Shown here piece by piece: positions 61,827 through 64,000 of a stretch of 64,000 bases of DNA. The stretch is from positions 310,001 to 374,000 of the forward strand of contig NZ_JOEI01000007.1 of assembly GCF_000718095.1 (NCBI RefSeq). Reading direction: 5' to 3'. The notes beneath the pieces are model-generated. The model made no database searches. It saw only the letters and a list, made by a program, of their open reading frames with translations, and had not been told where the DNA came from. Source of the DNA: Streptomyces scopuliridis RB72. Lineage in GTDB: Bacteria; Actinomycetota; Actinomycetes; Streptomycetales; Streptomycetaceae. How positions within the stretch are numbered: position 1 is the first letter of the stretch; the number at the start of each line of letters is the position of its first letter. Made by a program: the position numbers and the translations under genes.

Positions 61827-61891
61827 CGTCGCGTCGAAGCATCGCGCTCAAAGCATCCCGTCGCGTCGAAGCGCCGCGCTCAAAGCATCCC
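61827..61891. repeat. tandem duplication of 32 bp between convergent genes
   Basis: Copies beginning at 61827 and 61859 (CGTCGCGTCGAAGC...) are identical except at two positions. Shorter relatives flank them (CGTCGCGTC at about 61809 and GACGCGTC at 61892). The array lies between the ABC permease and hydrolase stops. Confidence 0.8.
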
Positions 61892-61897
61892 GACGCG

Positions 61898-62758
61898 TCA
61901 AGGCGTCAGCACACCGTCCAGGAACGGTTCGATCGCCGCCCGCCAGGCTTCCGGCTGGTCGTAATGGGCGAGATGGCCCGCGTCCACCTCCGCGTACTGG
62001 CCGCGCGGCAGCACCCGCACCATTTCCTGCGCCTCCGCGCGGCCCAGCTCCCCGTCCAGACCGCGGATCACCAGGGTGGGGCACTGGACCTGCGCCAGCT
62101 CCTCCCAGTGCGCGTCATGGACCCAGGTCGCCCGGGACGTCAGCATCTGGCGGCGCGAGAAGACCGGGCGCCAGCCGTCCGCGCTCTCCGCCATCACCTC
62201 GGCGAAGAACTCGCCCCGCGCCGGCGTGGGACGCTCCACCCAGGGGTCGTCCTCGCCGAACCACTTCCGTACGTCGGCGAGCGTCGCGAACGGGACGGGC
62301 CAGGCGCGGAACCAGTCCGCCCACTCCCGCTGGGACGCCGCCCCCAGCGCCGAGGCCCGCATGTCACAGATGACCAGGGCCCGGACCAGATCGGGGCGCT
62401 TGGCGGCCAGTTGCCACGCGGTGAGCGCGCCCATCGAGTGGCCGATGAGCGTGACGGGCGCCAGCCCGAGCTGTTCGATCGCGGCCTCGGCATCGGCCAC
62501 GTACGCCTCGCGCGTGAACGGCCCCTCGGGCGGCTTGTCGCTGCGGCCGTGGCCGCGCTGGTCGAGCGCGATCGCGCGGTGCCGCTCCGAGAGCCAGCGC
62601 GCCGTGGCGGCCCAGTGCGAGGCGCGGCCCATGAGGCCGTGCAGCAATAAGACGCCGGAGGCCCTCTGCGTCTCCTCGCGTCGCTTGGGCGGGTCGGCAA
62701 ACTCCCAGGCAGCGAGACGTACACCGTCCGCTCCGGTCACATCGATGCGCTGCACCAT
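61898..62758 (-). CDS. alpha/beta-hydrolase with a TTA codon
   Basis: A 286-residue alpha/beta-hydrolase. HGLMGRASHW carries the oxyanion HG motif, GHSMGA the nucleophile serine, LVIRGLDGELG and DAGHLAHYDQPEAW the acid and histidine. The ATG at 62758 has AAGGGGG at workable spacing; a GTG at 62770 is in frame. Codon 37 (62650-62648) is TTA inside the first HG strand, so its expression may depend on bldA. Substrate unknown (esterase, haloperoxidase-like or lactonase). Convergent with the ABC operon. Confidence 0.92.
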   Translation of the reverse strand: MVQRIDVTGADGVRLAAWEFADPPKRREETQRASGVLLLHGLMGRASHWAATARWLSERHRAIALDQRGHGRSDKPPEGPFTREAYVADAEAAIEQLGLAPVTLIGHSMGALTAWQLAAKRPDLVRALVICDMRASALGAASQREWADWFRAWPVPFATLADVRKWFGEDDPWVERPTPARGEFFAEVMAESADGWRPVFSRRQMLTSRATWVHDAHWEELAQVQCPTLVIRGLDGELGRAEAQEMVRVLPRGQYAEVDAGHLAHYDQPEAWRAAIEPFLDGVLTP

Positions 62759-63508
62759 GCGTCCCGGCACCCCCTTCGGTCCTGAGTGGTCGAGTCGGAT
62801 TCCGCTCTGGCCCCGTTCCGATGCGTCCAGCCGCGCCAGACTATCGAACTCCCATTCGAAAATACGATTCCCCCGCGCAACACCGCTCGTTCGAGTGACC
62901 GCGCTCCAGGATTGCCGGACGCGGCCCGGGGGAGATCTCCTCCGGGAGGCGGGCCGCTCGGGGATGACGGTCCGAGGGGAATGACCCTGGGAGCTCGGGG
63001 CTCCGGGTCAGCGCAGGGGAGGACAGGCTCCGGTGCCGAAAGGCGCCGGAGCCGCCCCTTCCGGACAGGCCGCCCGGCCCGCACAGATGGCTCGTTTCAC
63101 ACAGGCGTCGTCGCGACGACCGCGACGGCCTCCCCCGCAGGGCATACGCGCCGTACCGCAGACGCCACACACAGTGCACACCCCCGCACAGGCGCATCAC
63201 CCTGCCCCCTCCCCGGCCTCGGACCGACCCGGGGGCGCACCCCCCGGCCGGCCCTTCAGGTCATATGCCTCTGCCACAGACTGGCACGCGAACGCCCAGC
63301 CGTCGCCCCCTCCGGCCGGAAAGCGCATACCCTCCGGCCACGGAGCGCCCCCCTGAGTCACTCCCCTGTCCGGAAGTCTCAGCACACCCCGTACACACGC
63401 CCATGCGCACACCCGCACGCGCACCCGCGCGCCGTCCGGACCCCCTCGCCAAAGCCCCGCCCGCCCCCATGGGCGGACGGCGCTCCTTCGACGACGGGAC
63501 CCGGCGCC
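62759..63508. other. 750-base gene-poor region between hydrolase and dmdR1-like genes
   Basis: It contains a near-perfect 22-bp palindrome at 62925-62946 (CCCGGGGGAGA against TCTCCTCCGGG, one mismatch) and a 12-bp hairpin with a GAAA tetraloop at 63026-63053 (one T-G pair). A 54-codon minus-strand frame at 63197-63361 has acceptable codon use but only GGGGA directly adjoining its GTG, so I do not call it. Long plus-strand frames over 63033-63978 are Pro/Arg-rich and resemble antisense noise, except for a possible Adm-like ORF discussed in the findings. Confidence 0.45.
63026..63053. terminator. hairpin with GNRA tetraloop
   Basis: GGCTCCGGTGCC and GGCGCCGGAGCC pair over 12 bases with one T-G, closing a GAAA loop. 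GAAA loops are exceptionally stable in RNA. It may end the iron-regulator transcript (minus strand) or be part of a small RNA. Confidence 0.55.
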
Positions 63509-64000
63509 TCAGCGCTTCGCGACGAAGACGTGCGACGCCACCTCGGACTGAAGCTCCGCCGCCTCGCCACTGCTCCCGACCAATACCCCACCGGGAGACT
63601 CCGTCACACTCACCACGGACCCGGGCTGCACGCCCGCGCGCCGCAGCGTGTACATCAGCTGGGCATCGGTCTGGATGGGCTCACCGATCCGCCGCACCAC
63701 GACCGTCTTGCCCTCGGCGCCCGGATCCAGCTCCGCGAGGCTCACCATCCCCACATCCAGGAACGGGTCCGCCTCGGCCTTCTCGCCCAGCTCCTCCAGG
63801 CCCGGGATCGGGTTGCCGTACGGCGACTCCGTCGGATGGCGCAGCAGTTCGAGCACGCGCCGCTCCACCGCCTCGCTCATCACATGCTCCCAGCGGCACG
63901 CCTCCGCGTGCACCTGCTCCCACTCCAGGCCGATCACATCGACCAGGAGACACTCGGCGAGCCTGTGCTTGCGCATGACGCGCGTCGCCAGTCGGCGCCC
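63509..64000 (-). CDS. dmdR1: DtxR/IdeR-family iron regulator (DmdR1-like), 5' end outside window
   Basis: The C-terminal about 164 residues of a DtxR-family repressor. VMRKHRLAECLLVDVIGLEWEQVHAEACRWEHVMSEAVERRVLELL contains the metal-binding and dimerisation helices, with the Cys-Arg-Trp-Glu-His-Val-Met motif of site 2, followed by CPYG-like PTESPYGNPIPGL, and an SH3-like C-terminal domain (VVVRRIGEPIQTDAQLMYTLRRAGVQPGSVV). With iron, DmdR1 represses siderophore genes in S. coelicolor. The assignment to dmdR1 rather than dmdR2 is from the neighbourhood and is uncertain. The DNA-binding domain lies beyond 64000. Confidence 0.9.
   Translation of the reverse strand, partial: GRRLATRVMRKHRLAECLLVDVIGLEWEQVHAEACRWEHVMSEAVERRVLELLRHPTESPYGNPIPGLEELGEKAEADPFLDVGMVSLAELDPGAEGKTVVVRRIGEPIQTDAQLMYTLRRAGVQPGSVVSVTESPGGVLVGSSGEAAELQSEVASHVFVAKR

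Noticed and set aside
63197-63361. 54-codon minus-strand frame in the gene-poor region
   Set aside because: Codon use is acceptable but the GGGGA adjoins the GTG with no spacing, and no family is recognised.

Overview
The window is high-GC actinobacterial DNA of a Streptomyces chromosome. The genes have GC-rich third codon positions, frequent GTG starts, GGAGG-type ribosome binding sites and three rare TTA (bldA-type) leucine codons. Several gene families are Streptomyces hallmarks: paired XRE/DUF5753 and DUF397 genes, AfsR/AfsS/AfsK, FbiC and a DtxR-type iron regulator. The order afsR, afsS, afsK, kbpA and later dmdR1 resembles the core region around afsR of S. coelicolor as I remember it, so most of the window is probably conserved chromosome core with accessory insertions.

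Layout. 1-7963 is a poly-gamma-glutamate (PGA) surface-polymer locus: a divergent exported protein of unknown function, a CapA/PgsA lipoprotein, a tandem HAMP sensor without an output domain, PgsB, PgsC and an exported NlpC/P60 hydrolase. An artificial-looking poly-G/poly-C junction at 7972-8055 separates it from a polytopic membrane protein, a D-Ala-D-Ala carboxypeptidase, a GPP34 protein, an XRE/DUF397 pair and a sodium:solute symporter (to 16824). 16924-25629 is a minus-strand block: a DraG-like ADP-ribosylglycohydrolase lacking its metal-binding motifs, a DUF418 protein, a large STAND NTPase with TPRs, and the F420 enzyme FbiC. 25845-30883 holds a Tat-exported PHP hydrolase, a GNAT remnant, a divergent SDR/TetR pair with matching operators, and an FAD monooxygenase.

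31096-39838 is the AfsK-AfsR-AfsS regulatory region. It contains the SARP/NB-ARC/TPR regulator AfsR, a 50-residue AfsS with three DIHAT repeats, a second small exported peptide ending in DVHAT, two cell-surface proteins, the Ser/Thr kinase AfsK and the VOC-fold protein that is probably KbpA. The afsR-afsS gap carries a five-fold 12-bp repeat, a PHO-box-like direct repeat and a long leader hairpin. A second poly-C artefact lies at 34809-34843.

40110-54802 has two TetR regulators, a PNPOx-like flavoprotein, a TTA-containing flavin monooxygenase, two MFS transporters, a GlxA-type regulator, and a group of partner-switching and sigma genes: a HATPase anti-sigma protein, an EF-hand protein, a STAS protein, an ECF sigma factor and a zinc-finger/MDMPI anti-sigma protein. 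PurU, a small conserved protein and a substrate-binding lipoprotein follow. 54846-64000 holds a DATQ-repeat membrane protein, an HTH/TPR regulator with a TTA codon, a prim-pol-domain protein, an ABC exporter, a TTA-containing alpha/beta hydrolase and the 3' part of a dmdR1-like iron regulator.

I recognised no tRNA, rRNA, CRISPR array or complete insertion sequence. The least expected items are the AfsS-like exported peptide, the metal-motif-less ADP-ribosylglycohydrolase and the sensor-only tandem HAMP protein in the PGA operon. Family assignments rest on reading the sequence and on memory of the families; no database search was run.
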